From positions 1 through 9,502 of the forward strand of contig CAMDXR010000098.1 of NCBI GenBank assembly GCA_945877725.1: a DNA stretch of 9,502 bases. Direction: 5' to 3'. Numbering within the stretch: position 1 is the stretch's first letter; the number at the start of each line of letters is the position of its first letter. Positions 1 to 5,545 of this stretch are shown here, piece by piece. The stretch comes from Limnohabitans sp. Rim8 (GTDB taxonomy: Bacteria; Pseudomonadota; Gammaproteobacteria; Burkholderiales; Burkholderiaceae_C). The notes under the pieces are model-generated. The model was not told the DNA's origin, searched no databases, and saw only the letters and a program-made list of their open reading frames with translations. A program made the translations under genes and the position numbers.

Positions 1-66
1 ATAATAAATATTTTAATATGTAAAATTTATTTTTTAAATTAAAAAATATAGTAAGAAATAAACAGG
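1..66. other. Extremely AT-rich stretch at the left edge
   Basis: The first 60 bases contain only three G and no C, whereas the rest of the window is GC-rich. The stretch is made of A and T runs with short inverted repeats such as AAATTTA and TTAAATT. No ORF is supported. It lies beyond the 3' end of the DUF1993 gene, so it could be the promoter region of a gene to the left, a nucleoid-protein-bound spacer, or the edge of a transferred segment. The sequence alone does not decide between these. Confidence 0.6.
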
Positions 67-171
67 TATCAAATATCCGTAGTCTTGGTTAGAGCACTTA
101 ATAGCCAATTAAAGGCGAGTTACGGGGTTGGTGCTGGGAAAATCACAGCTTTGCGCTGGATTAATTGTTTG

Positions 172-213
172 AAAAATAGGCATTGGGTGGCGCCATTGGC
201 CAGCCAATACCCA
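172..213 (-). terminator. Possible intrinsic terminator after the DUF1993 gene
   Basis: Read on the minus strand, TGGGT-ATTGG, a CTGG loop and CCAAT-(GGCGCC)-ACCCA form a ten-base-pair stem interrupted by a six-base bulge. About six bases later comes TATTTTTC (the A run at 172-176 on the plus strand). The position about 70-110 bp past the last gene of the minus-strand series suits a terminator, but the bulge and the gap before the T run make it a weak example. Confidence 0.35.
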
Positions 214-231
214 TTTGTTTTTGTAGGGTCT

Positions 232-266
232 GGGACGCATCACCGTCCCCACGCCCTGCTGGCGTG
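232..266. repeat. Two abutting perfect hairpins
   Basis: GGGACG (232-237) pairs with CGTCCC (244-249) across a six-base loop. Immediately after it, CACGCC (250-255) pairs with GGCGTG (261-266) across a CTGCT loop. The two stems touch with no spacer, so they could stack. They lie 14-48 bp past the DUF1993 stop codon. Neither strand has a T run directly after them, so they fit transcript-end protection or a protein-binding palindrome better than a standard intrinsic terminator. Confidence 0.5.
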
Positions 267-279
267 CAAAGCCTAAGTT

Positions 280-795
280 TCAGGGCTGCTCGCCTAGCAA
301 ATAATCGATCTTGCCGATTTCAACGCCGTTATGGCGCAGGATGGCGTAAGCGGTGGTGATGTGAAAGTACATATTGGGCAGCATCCAGCCCGTCAGAAAA
401 TCCTGACCCTTCATCGTGCGTGTTTTGTTGGGGCCAGCGGGAAAAGTGATTTCCTTGTCTTCGGTGCCATCCAGCGCAGCAGCAGGCACGGTGGCGATGA
501 ATGCCAGGGTTTTCTGGATGCGCTCACGCAATTGGGGAATTGTGGTTTCGGTGTCCTCAAATTTAGGCGCTTCGACGCCGCTCAAGCGCGCCACGCCATT
601 TTTGACGGCATCACAAGCGATCATGATTTGGCGGGTCAAGGGCAGCATGTCGGGGGCCAGCCGGTAAGTGGTGAGCGCAGCAGGGTCGATCTTTTTGCTC
701 TCGACGAATTGCTCCGCTTTACCCAAAATGTGGTTCAAGTTGGAGAGCATTTTGTTGCAAACGGGCAAGCTGGCGCTGGACATGGAAAGGGTCAT
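280..795 (-). CDS. DUF1993 family protein (DinB/YfiT-like helical bundle)
   Basis: This 171-residue protein matches the DUF1993 pattern along its whole length. The N-terminus (MTLSMSSASLPVC) is followed by a helix about keeping residues KIDPA, then the core RLAPDMLPLTRQI near residues 45-57, the motif GVEAPKFEDTETT near 73-85, a GQDFLTGWMLPNMYFH segment near 130-145 and the family-typical C-terminus AYAILRHNGVEIGK. The family is thought to adopt a DinB-like four-helix bundle. Its biochemical function is not established, and I see no clear metal-binding His triad. It has no signal peptide or membrane segment, so it is probably cytosolic. It lies 47 bp after the RidA gene on the same strand and may be co-transcribed with it. 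No strong Shine-Dalgarno precedes the start; a second Met at residue 5 is possible. Confidence 0.88.
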   Translation of the reverse strand: MTLSMSSASLPVCNKMLSNLNHILGKAEQFVESKKIDPAALTTYRLAPDMLPLTRQIMIACDAVKNGVARLSGVEAPKFEDTETTIPQLRERIQKTLAFIATVPAAALDGTEDKEITFPAGPNKTRTMKGQDFLTGWMLPNMYFHITTAYAILRHNGVEIGKIDYLLGEQP

Positions 796-842
796 GAGGG
801 TCTTTTGAGGGGTTGAGGTGATACAAATGGTCTTGGCGCTGA

Positions 843-1301
843 TCAGCCGATTTCGGCAATCAACTCAATTTCGACACACGCGCCCATAGGGATCTGGGCG
901 ACACCAAACGCGCTGCGGGCGTGAGCGCCAACTTGGGGGCCAAACACCTGGCCCAGCAATTCGCTGCAGCCGTTGGTGACCAGATGCTGCTCGGTGAAGT
1001 CACCGGTTGAATTGACCAAACTCATCACCTTGACAATGCGTTTGACCTTGTTCAGGTCCCCCACGGCGGCATGCAGTGTGCCCATCAGGTCAATCGCCAC
1101 GGCACGCGCCGCCTGCTGGCCCTCTGCTGTGCTGATGTCTTTGCCCAATTGGCCCGCCCAGACTTTGCCGTCTTTTTTGGCAATATGACCTGACAAAAAC
1201 ACCAGATTGCCGGTTTGCACAAAGGGCACATAGGCAGCAGCAGGCACGGCCACTGGGGGCAGTTCGATGTGGAGGGATTTCAAGTTGTCGTAAATGTTCA
1301 T
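843..1301 (-). CDS. RidA family protein (YjgF/YER057c/UK114)
   Basis: This 152-residue protein is of the YjgF/RidA superfamily. The family signature is visible: FVQTGNLVFLSGHIAKKDGK near residues 27-46, and the C-terminal block ARSAFGVAQIPMGACVEIE near 128-146. Arg129 corresponds to the arginine that binds the carboxylate of 2-aminoacrylate in RidA enzymes, and Glu146 to the conserved C-terminal glutamate. True RidA enzymes hydrolyse reactive enamine/imine intermediates from PLP-dependent dehydratases. At 152 residues this protein is longer than canonical RidA (about 128) and resembles the longer paralogue subgroups, so deaminase activity is likely but not proven. It is probably a cytosolic trimer, as in its relatives. 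It follows the repeat-rich spacer after the transglutaminase gene. No clear Shine-Dalgarno precedes the ATG. Confidence 0.9.
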   Translation of the reverse strand: MNIYDNLKSLHIELPPVAVPAAAYVPFVQTGNLVFLSGHIAKKDGKVWAGQLGKDISTAEGQQAARAVAIDLMGTLHAAVGDLNKVKRIVKVMSLVNSTGDFTEQHLVTNGCSELLGQVFGPQVGAHARSAFGVAQIPMGACVEIELIAEIG

Positions 1302-1327
1302 GGTGTGGCTTTTTAGCTGTGAAAAGT

Positions 1328-1369
1328 GGGATTTCCGCTGGCGCGAAAAAAGGGATTCCCGCCTGCGCG
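1328..1369. repeat. Imperfect 18-bp direct duplication (GGGATTYCCGC type)
   Basis: Positions 1328-1345 (GGGATTTCCGCTGGCGCG) and 1352-1369 (GGGATTCCCGCCTGCGCG) match at 15 of 18 positions, separated by AAAAAA. The second copy carries a small CCGC/GCGG hairpin and resembles the 'ATTCCCGCCTGCGCGGGAAT' repeats common in betaproteobacterial intergenic regions. The element sits just upstream of the RidA gene, in its likely 5' untranslated or promoter region. Confidence 0.55.
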
Positions 1370-1457
1370 GAGAAGGTCAAAAAAGAAACGCCATTGTCGC
1401 TGAAAGCTTGGTAACAGGCGGTGTGCGTTATTTACGAAGTCCATCTGCTTCACCCAC

Positions 1458-1484
1458 ATTCGCGAGCAGGGGCTCGCTCCCACG
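1458..1484. repeat. REP element copy 1
   Basis: This 27-bp unit is built as ATTC, stem GCGAGC (1462-1467), loop AGGG, stem GCTCGC (1472-1477), then TCCCACG. It is identical to copy 2 at 1499. On the minus strand it begins CGTGGGAGCGAGC, the same architecture as the GTGGGAGCGAGC repeats well known from Pseudomonas REP sequences. It lies downstream of the transglutaminase stop codon, where such hairpins can protect mRNA 3' ends. Confidence 0.75.
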
Positions 1485-1498
1485 AAAGAGGGGAAAGG

Positions 1499-1525
1499 AT
1501 TCGCGAGCAGGGGCTCGCTCCCACG
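1499..1525. repeat. REP element copy 2
   Basis: This is an exact second copy of the 27-bp unit at 1458, in the same orientation with a 41-bp period. Its stems are at 1503-1508 and 1513-1518. The 14-bp spacer between the copies (AAAGAGGGGAAAGG) is purine-only. Paired copies like this are typical of REP doublets mobilised by REP-associated tyrosine transposases; no such transposase gene is in the window. Confidence 0.75.
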
Positions 1526-1560
1526 GGGAATGGGCATTTAAAGGCAGTGGCGCGTACTAT

Positions 1561-2478
1561 TTAGAGCGGGGCCACTGTTACGGCGACTTCTAGCGTGTGC
1601 GAACCACCTCCTTGCAGCACCCCTCGCAGCGGCGAGACATCGGCAAAGTCGCGGCCTACAGCCAATTGCACATAGTCTTCACCGGGGCTGGCAAGGCCGG
1701 TTCGGTTGTTGGTGGGGTCCAGATCGAGCCAGCCTTGGCAGGCGTGGTTGGCCAATTCGGGCAGGTACACCGCGGCCCAAGCGTGCGATGCATCGCTGCC
1801 CACCAGCCGGGCTTGGCCCGGGGGTGGTTGGGTGAGCAGGTAGCCGCTCACGTAGCGGGCGGGCAAACCCAGCGATCGCAAGCAGGCCAGCAAAATGTGG
1901 GCAAAGTCCTGACACACCCCGCGTTTGGCTTGCAGCGCTTCCAGCGCAGGGGTGTTGATGTCGGTACTTTGTGATTCGTAGCGGAAATCCCGGTGCATGC
2001 GCGCGGTCAGCTCGTGCGCCGCTTGAATCAAGGGTCGGCCTGGGCTGAAACTGCTTTGGGCGTAAGCCAAAAATGCTTCGTGTACGGGGGCATGGTGCGA
2101 GCCAAACACAAAGCCACTGTGGACATCGCCCGCATGGCCCCCCCGGTAGCGAAAATGCTCGCGCACCGATTCCCAACTTTGGCCTATGGGGGAAGAGGCC
2201 GCTGAAAGATCGAGCTTTTCGGGCAGCGCCGAAGTCTCGACTTCGCTGTAAGCCCGCACCATCAGGCCCTCGTGCGGGTGCGTCAGGGCCCAGTAGGCGC
2301 GGTGGTTGCAAAAAGCATCGATGTTGTGCTGCACCGGCGTGCTGGGTTCGACCTGCATCCAGTGATGGATGACTTTTTGGCAAGGCGTGTCGGCAGGCTG
2401 AAGGTGCGCCACATGCTGTGCGGTTTGCACCGATGGGCTGTAACGGTAGCGGGTTTCGTGGGTAATGGCCAGGCGCAT
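1561..2478 (-). CDS. Transglutaminase-like cysteine protease family protein
   Basis: This 305-residue protein has a bacterial transglutaminase N-terminal region (HETRYRYSPSVQTAQHVAHLQP, near residues 7-28) and a transglutaminase-like catalytic core (about 150-258). The expected triad is present: Cys189 in KRGVCQDFAH, His232 in SDASHAWAAVYLP and Asp254 in LDLDPTNN. Bacterial members of this fold usually hydrolyse or transfer amide or peptide bonds rather than crosslink proteins. There is no signal peptide, so it is predicted cytosolic. It starts 16 bp after the stop of the ATP-grasp/alpha-E gene, with no recognisable Shine-Dalgarno, suggesting one transcript and translational coupling. In the proposed pathway it would trim, transfer or remove a peptide or amide made by the neighbouring ligases; that role is inferred from context. 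The substrate is unknown. Confidence 0.92.
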   Translation of the reverse strand: MRLAITHETRYRYSPSVQTAQHVAHLQPADTPCQKVIHHWMQVEPSTPVQHNIDAFCNHRAYWALTHPHEGLMVRAYSEVETSALPEKLDLSAASSPIGQSWESVREHFRYRGGHAGDVHSGFVFGSHHAPVHEAFLAYAQSSFSPGRPLIQAAHELTARMHRDFRYESQSTDINTPALEALQAKRGVCQDFAHILLACLRSLGLPARYVSGYLLTQPPPGQARLVGSDASHAWAAVYLPELANHACQGWLDLDPTNNRTGLASPGEDYVQLAVGRDFADVSPLRGVLQGGGSHTLEVAVTVAPL

Positions 2479-2494
2479 AGAGGGTCAGGGGCGA

Positions 2495-5380
2495 TCAGGC
2501 CCCCACGCTGTAACGGGCTTCGCCGCTGTGGGTAAAAAACAGCCCACAGAGTTGGTCGGATACTTCGCGGGCCGCGTTTTGGCATTGTCCTAATGCCGCT
2601 TGCAAAGGCAGCACGGGCAACTCAGGCACTGCGCTTGGACCTTGAGGGGGGGTTGCAGAGTGCGGGGGCTGAGCTTGTTTGAGGTTCGGCTTGTCGGTCG
2701 GTTCTGGTAAGCGGTTCGCCACAAGCCCGTAAGGCCAAAGTGATTCCGGGCTCAGATCGATCAGTTTGGGCACCCGGTTTGCAAGGGCCAGGGTGGCCCC
2801 ATCGGCCAAATGGCCCATGCGCAGCAAGCGTGAACGCAAAGTGTGCGAGACCCAGCCGAGTGCGCGGGGGTTGTCGGGGTCGGTGACCAGTAAGTCCATC
2901 AAGGCCTGCGGTGTGCGACTTTGCTGGTACTGGGCATGAAAACTGATGGTGCTGTCAAACAGGTCGAGCACGGTATCAAAACCGGCTTGTTCACCGATTA
3001 AGCCCAACTGCACGGCTTCGCTCAAAGCGTTGGATAAAAACTCCAGTCGCTCAATGTGGCGGCCAATCGACAACAAACGCCAACCATCGTCGCGGCTCAT
3101 GCGGTCGGTTTGGGCCCCGGTCAAGGCGGCCAGCATCTGGCTGGTCTCGGCCAAGAGGCGCTGGACCGCGACCGTGTCGGTGCTGCTTGCGGCCGCAGGA
3201 GAGGATGGCTCGATGGCCTGGGCAGGACTGAAAAACTTGGCTTCAGCTTGCTCCAGCAAGCGCCAGTGTTCGGGCGACAAGCGTTCACGCACCGAGGCGG
3301 CCGCCAGCCTAACCGCACGCAAATTGAAGCCTACGCTGGTGGCCAGATCTTTGTCCCACAAACCTGCAATCAGTGAGCGTTCAAACACGCGGTGTGCTTG
3401 CGTCGCAGAGGGCACGCCCGCCCTGACCAAGCCATGGCGGTTGGCCATGCGGGAAATGAACTGAAGCAAGCAAGGTAAGTGCTGGTTCTCGCTGCTCAAA
3501 ATCTCCAGGCTCAGACGCACCAGACGCAGGGTGTTTTCTGTCCGTTCGGTGTAGCGGCCCATCCAGAAGAGGTTTTCTGCGGCACGACTGGTGACCAGAC
3601 GTTGTCGCTGTTGACTGGCGGGCTCGGTGGCAGGTGGGCTGGCGCTTTGAGATTGAGTTTGAGACTGGGACTGGGGCAGGGTCTGGGACGGGGACGGGGA
3701 CGGGGTCGGGGATTGCACCCACACATCCGCGCTGCTGCCCCCGCGTTGCATTGAAGCGATGCCCTCACGGGTGCCTAGGCGGGCCAAACCACCCGGCAAA
3801 ACTTGCCACCCGCCTCGCGCATCGGCCACGGCAAACACACGCAGCACCACCGGCCTTGACTGGATGCTCGATGCCCCGGTTGCCGCAGCTTTAGATTCGG
3901 CTTGCCAAGTCGGTTGGTGCGACAACGGCAACCAAGATTGCAGGGTGTGCGCATCCGGGTCACGCAAGATGCGTCCCGCCCATTCGTCTTGTTCACGGCG
4001 TGACAGGGTGTGACCCAACACGGGTTCAAAGCTCTGGCGGTCGGTGTTGTAGGGGTAAGTCGGCTTGATGACGCAGCTTTGGATGCGTGGCAACACATCT
4101 TGCAGCGCCGCCGATTCGCCGCACCACCAGCTCGGAATGGCGGGCAGTTGCAAGGCTTCACCCAACAAATCCCGTGCCAATGCGGGCATAAAACCCAGCA
4201 GTGCATTCGACTCCAGAAAGCCCGATCCAGGGGTGTTGGCCACCAACAAATGGCCGCTTCGCACTGCTTGCAGCAAGCCCGGCACGCCCAGCGTGGAGTC
4301 GGCACGCATCTCAAGCGGGTCCAGCCAGTCGTCGTCCACACGCTTGAGCAGACCATGTACGGGTTGCAGGCCTTGTAGGGTCTTGAGGTAGAGCTTTTCG
4401 CCTCGAACCGTCAAGTCGTTGCCCTGCACCAAACTCAGGCCCAAATAGCGGGCCAGATAAGCATGTTCAAAATAAGTTTCGTTGTAGGGGCCTGGCGTGA
4501 GCAAAGCAATATGGGCCGAAGCCCCGGCCGGGCTGCGAGCCTTCATGCCATCGACCAAGGTGCGGTAAGTTTCGGCCAGGCGTTGCACCGGGAAAGCCTC
4601 AAAGGCTTGCGGGAAAAGCCGCGAGACAATGAGCCGGTTTTCTAGCAAATATCCCAGACCGGAAGGGGCCTGTGTGCGCTGTGACAGCAACCACCAACAA
4701 CCGTCCGGTCCCCGCGCGAGGTCAAAGGCCGCCAACGACAAATAACGTCCCCCAACCGGAGGCACCCCCCGCATGGCGGGCAAATAAGCCGGATGGCCTT
4801 GCACCAAAGCGGCGGGCAACTGGCCGTTCAGCACCAATTTCTGTGGTCCATAAGCATCGCCCATGATGCGTTCGAGCAGCTGCATGCGCTGCATCACGCC
4901 CGCTTTAATTTGCTGCCAATCGGCAGTGCCCAACATGAGCGGAAACAGGTCGAGCGACCAGGGGCGCTGCGGTTGGTCGGCGGAGGCATACACGTTGTAG
5001 GTGATGCCGTTGTCGCGCACCTGGCGTTGCAGGTTGTCGCTGCGGTTGTTCAGGTCCGCCTTAATGGCAGCAGTGCCGCTGGCACCTGCAGTATTGAGCG
5101 GAGAGGGTGGTGCGGGTGGCGTGGGCGAGGCGTTGGCGCCTCGTTGTTCAATGAACTTCTGCCAAAGTGGGTTCATTGACTTTTGGGAAGTTGGGCCGTC
5201 TGGCTGCGTTGTGATGCCAGATTCAACAAATTCTGAGGGTGTGGCGGCCTTGGAGACTTGGCCCCGCAGTTCATCCCAGTGCCCTGCGGGTGCGCGTTCT
5301 TGCTGAAGCTGGAGCCAGGTCATGGTTTCAGCTTCGTCCGTGCTTGGATGCAGGGGCAGGTTGTCGTTCATGCGAGCCAT
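2495..5380 (-). CDS. Circularly permuted ATP-grasp / alpha-E domain fusion protein
   Basis: This 961-residue protein is two conserved modules in one chain. Residues about 30-130 carry the N-terminal motifs (HWDEL, PLWQKFIE, NGITYNVYAS). Residues about 130-550 form the circularly permuted type 2 ATP-grasp, with GPDGCWWLLSQRTQAPSG (224-241), LLTPGPYNETYFEHAYLARY (293-312), KRVDDDWLDPLEMRADS (346-362), ANTPGSGFLES (381-391), PSWWCGES (416-423) and VIKPTYP. An Ala-, Ser- and Pro/Gln-rich linker (about 556-594) leads to an alpha-E domain that opens with SRAAENLFWMGRYTER (598-613). The ATP-grasp is predicted to form an amide or peptide bond with ATP; alpha-E is an all-helical partner of unknown role. 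In many genomes the two are separate genes. Extra low-complexity insertions occur at about 43-68, 83-105, 495-508 and 890-930. The ATG at 5380 is chosen; Met4 is an alternative. It is probably cytosolic. Confidence 0.93.
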   Translation of the reverse strand: MARMNDNLPLHPSTDEAETMTWLQLQQERAPAGHWDELRGQVSKAATPSEFVESGITTQPDGPTSQKSMNPLWQKFIEQRGANASPTPPAPPSPLNTAGASGTAAIKADLNNRSDNLQRQVRDNGITYNVYASADQPQRPWSLDLFPLMLGTADWQQIKAGVMQRMQLLERIMGDAYGPQKLVLNGQLPAALVQGHPAYLPAMRGVPPVGGRYLSLAAFDLARGPDGCWWLLSQRTQAPSGLGYLLENRLIVSRLFPQAFEAFPVQRLAETYRTLVDGMKARSPAGASAHIALLTPGPYNETYFEHAYLARYLGLSLVQGNDLTVRGEKLYLKTLQGLQPVHGLLKRVDDDWLDPLEMRADSTLGVPGLLQAVRSGHLLVANTPGSGFLESNALLGFMPALARDLLGEALQLPAIPSWWCGESAALQDVLPRIQSCVIKPTYPYNTDRQSFEPVLGHTLSRREQDEWAGRILRDPDAHTLQSWLPLSHQPTWQAESKAAATGASSIQSRPVVLRVFAVADARGGWQVLPGGLARLGTREGIASMQRGGSSADVWVQSPTPSPSPSQTLPQSQSQTQSQSASPPATEPASQQRQRLVTSRAAENLFWMGRYTERTENTLRLVRLSLEILSSENQHLPCLLQFISRMANRHGLVRAGVPSATQAHRVFERSLIAGLWDKDLATSVGFNLRAVRLAAASVRERLSPEHWRLLEQAEAKFFSPAQAIEPSSPAAASSTDTVAVQRLLAETSQMLAALTGAQTDRMSRDDGWRLLSIGRHIERLEFLSNALSEAVQLGLIGEQAGFDTVLDLFDSTISFHAQYQQSRTPQALMDLLVTDPDNPRALGWVSHTLRSRLLRMGHLADGATLALANRVPKLIDLSPESLWPYGLVANRLPEPTDKPNLKQAQPPHSATPPQGPSAVPELPVLPLQAALGQCQNAAREVSDQLCGLFFTHSGEARYSVGA
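3649..3714. repeat. Degenerate hexamer tandem repeat encoding an S/T-P/Q linker
   Basis: Eleven six-base units follow GRG(G/A/T)NN: GAGATT, GAGTTT, GAGACT, GGGACT, GGGGCA, GGGTCT, GGGACG three times, GGGTCG and GGGATT. Read on the minus strand inside the ATP-grasp/alpha-E gene, they encode dipeptides such as SP, TP, SQ and TQ (about residues 556-578), which form the hinge between the two domains. The repeat can expand or contract by two residues without breaking the frame, so linker length may vary between strains. Confidence 0.8.
3690..3711 (+). other. G-quadruplex motif (four G4 tracts with 2-nt loops)
   Basis: Four runs of exactly four G (3690-3693, 3696-3699, 3702-3705, 3708-3711) are separated by AC, AC and TC. 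Further G runs lie just upstream (3667, 3673, 3679, 3685). This meets the strict quadruplex rule with very short loops, which favour a stable parallel fold. The G strand is the template strand of the ATP-grasp/alpha-E gene, so a fold would be in DNA, not in its mRNA. Confidence 0.7.
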
Positions 5381-5431
5381 TGTCGCTTGATTTTGGGGGC
5401 TTCAAAGAGGTTCAAAAGGGCTTATCCTGGT

Positions 5432-5462
5432 AAAAAAAGCCATGCCAAATTGAGCATTCGGC
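5432..5462 (-). terminator. Terminator-like hairpin with T7 run
   Basis: On the minus strand, GCC-(GA)-ATGC, an eight-base loop and GCAT-GGC form a seven-base-pair stem with a two-base bulge, directly followed by seven T (plus-strand A run 5432-5438). It lies 52 bp upstream of the ATP-grasp/alpha-E start and shares bases with the adjacent REP palindrome, so the REP and this stem are alternative or consecutive folds. It could partly terminate the transcript from the DUF2126 gene, lowering expression of the two downstream genes. Confidence 0.4.
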
Positions 5463-5482
5463 CGCAGGGGCGGCCTCCCACT
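5456..5482. repeat. REP element copy 3 (covariant stem)
   Basis: This 27-bp unit is built as ATTC, stem GGCCGC (5460-5465), loop AGGG, stem GCGGCC (5470-5475), then TCCCACT. Flanks and loop equal those of the copies at 1458 and 1499, but several stem positions differ, and each change is matched on the opposite arm so that pairing is kept. It lies in the 165-bp gap between the DUF2126 and ATP-grasp genes and merges into a T7 terminator-like stem. Confidence 0.7.
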
Positions 5483-5545
5483 AATACGGGGGCAAATACC
5501 CGATAACGCGGCAAGGGATGGGGTGGGCATGGGGAGCACCGGCAC

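Larger units (their letters stand above)
67..279. other. Gene-poor stretch downstream of the DUF1993 gene
   Basis: About 210 bases hold no gene I can support. A 63-codon plus-strand reading frame beginning with TTG at 85 has no Shine-Dalgarno sequence and covers several hairpins, so I do not call it. Base composition climbs from AT-rich at the left to ordinary at the right. The stretch contains a terminator-like hairpin and a pair of abutting perfect hairpins, listed separately. Confidence 0.5.
1302..1560. other. Repeat-rich spacer between transglutaminase and RidA genes
   Basis: This 259-bp gap separates two genes on the same strand. It holds two direct copies of a REP-type palindrome and, closer to the RidA start, an imperfect 18-bp direct duplication. 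A T-rich run reading TTTCTTTTTT on the minus strand (about 1376-1387) lies between them but follows no convincing hairpin. I see no promoter I would defend, although a promoter for the RidA-DUF1993 pair is expected here. Confidence 0.6.

Noticed and set aside
77..140. tRNA-like D-arm sequence (TTGGTTAGAGCA) followed by a CTTAAT/ATTAAAG stem
   Set aside because: The D-arm match is good, but the anticodon loop lacks the conserved U before the anticodon, no T-arm (GTTCRA) follows and no acceptor stem closes. At most it is a tRNA fragment, more likely chance.
85..276. 63-codon plus-strand ORF starting with TTG
   Set aside because: It has no Shine-Dalgarno, no recognisable domain, covers the hairpins in the 3' flank of the DUF1993 gene and has a composition that shifts midway.
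1458..1525. CRISPR array
   Set aside because: There are only two identical units with a 14-bp purine spacer; no array, leader or cas gene. The units are self-complementary REP palindromes.
3634..3894. Plus-strand ORF with a Gly-Thr/Ser repeat (GTGAGSGTGTGTG)
   Set aside because: The repeat is only the opposite-strand reading of the hexamer repeat that encodes the Pro/Ser linker of the ATP-grasp/alpha-E protein.
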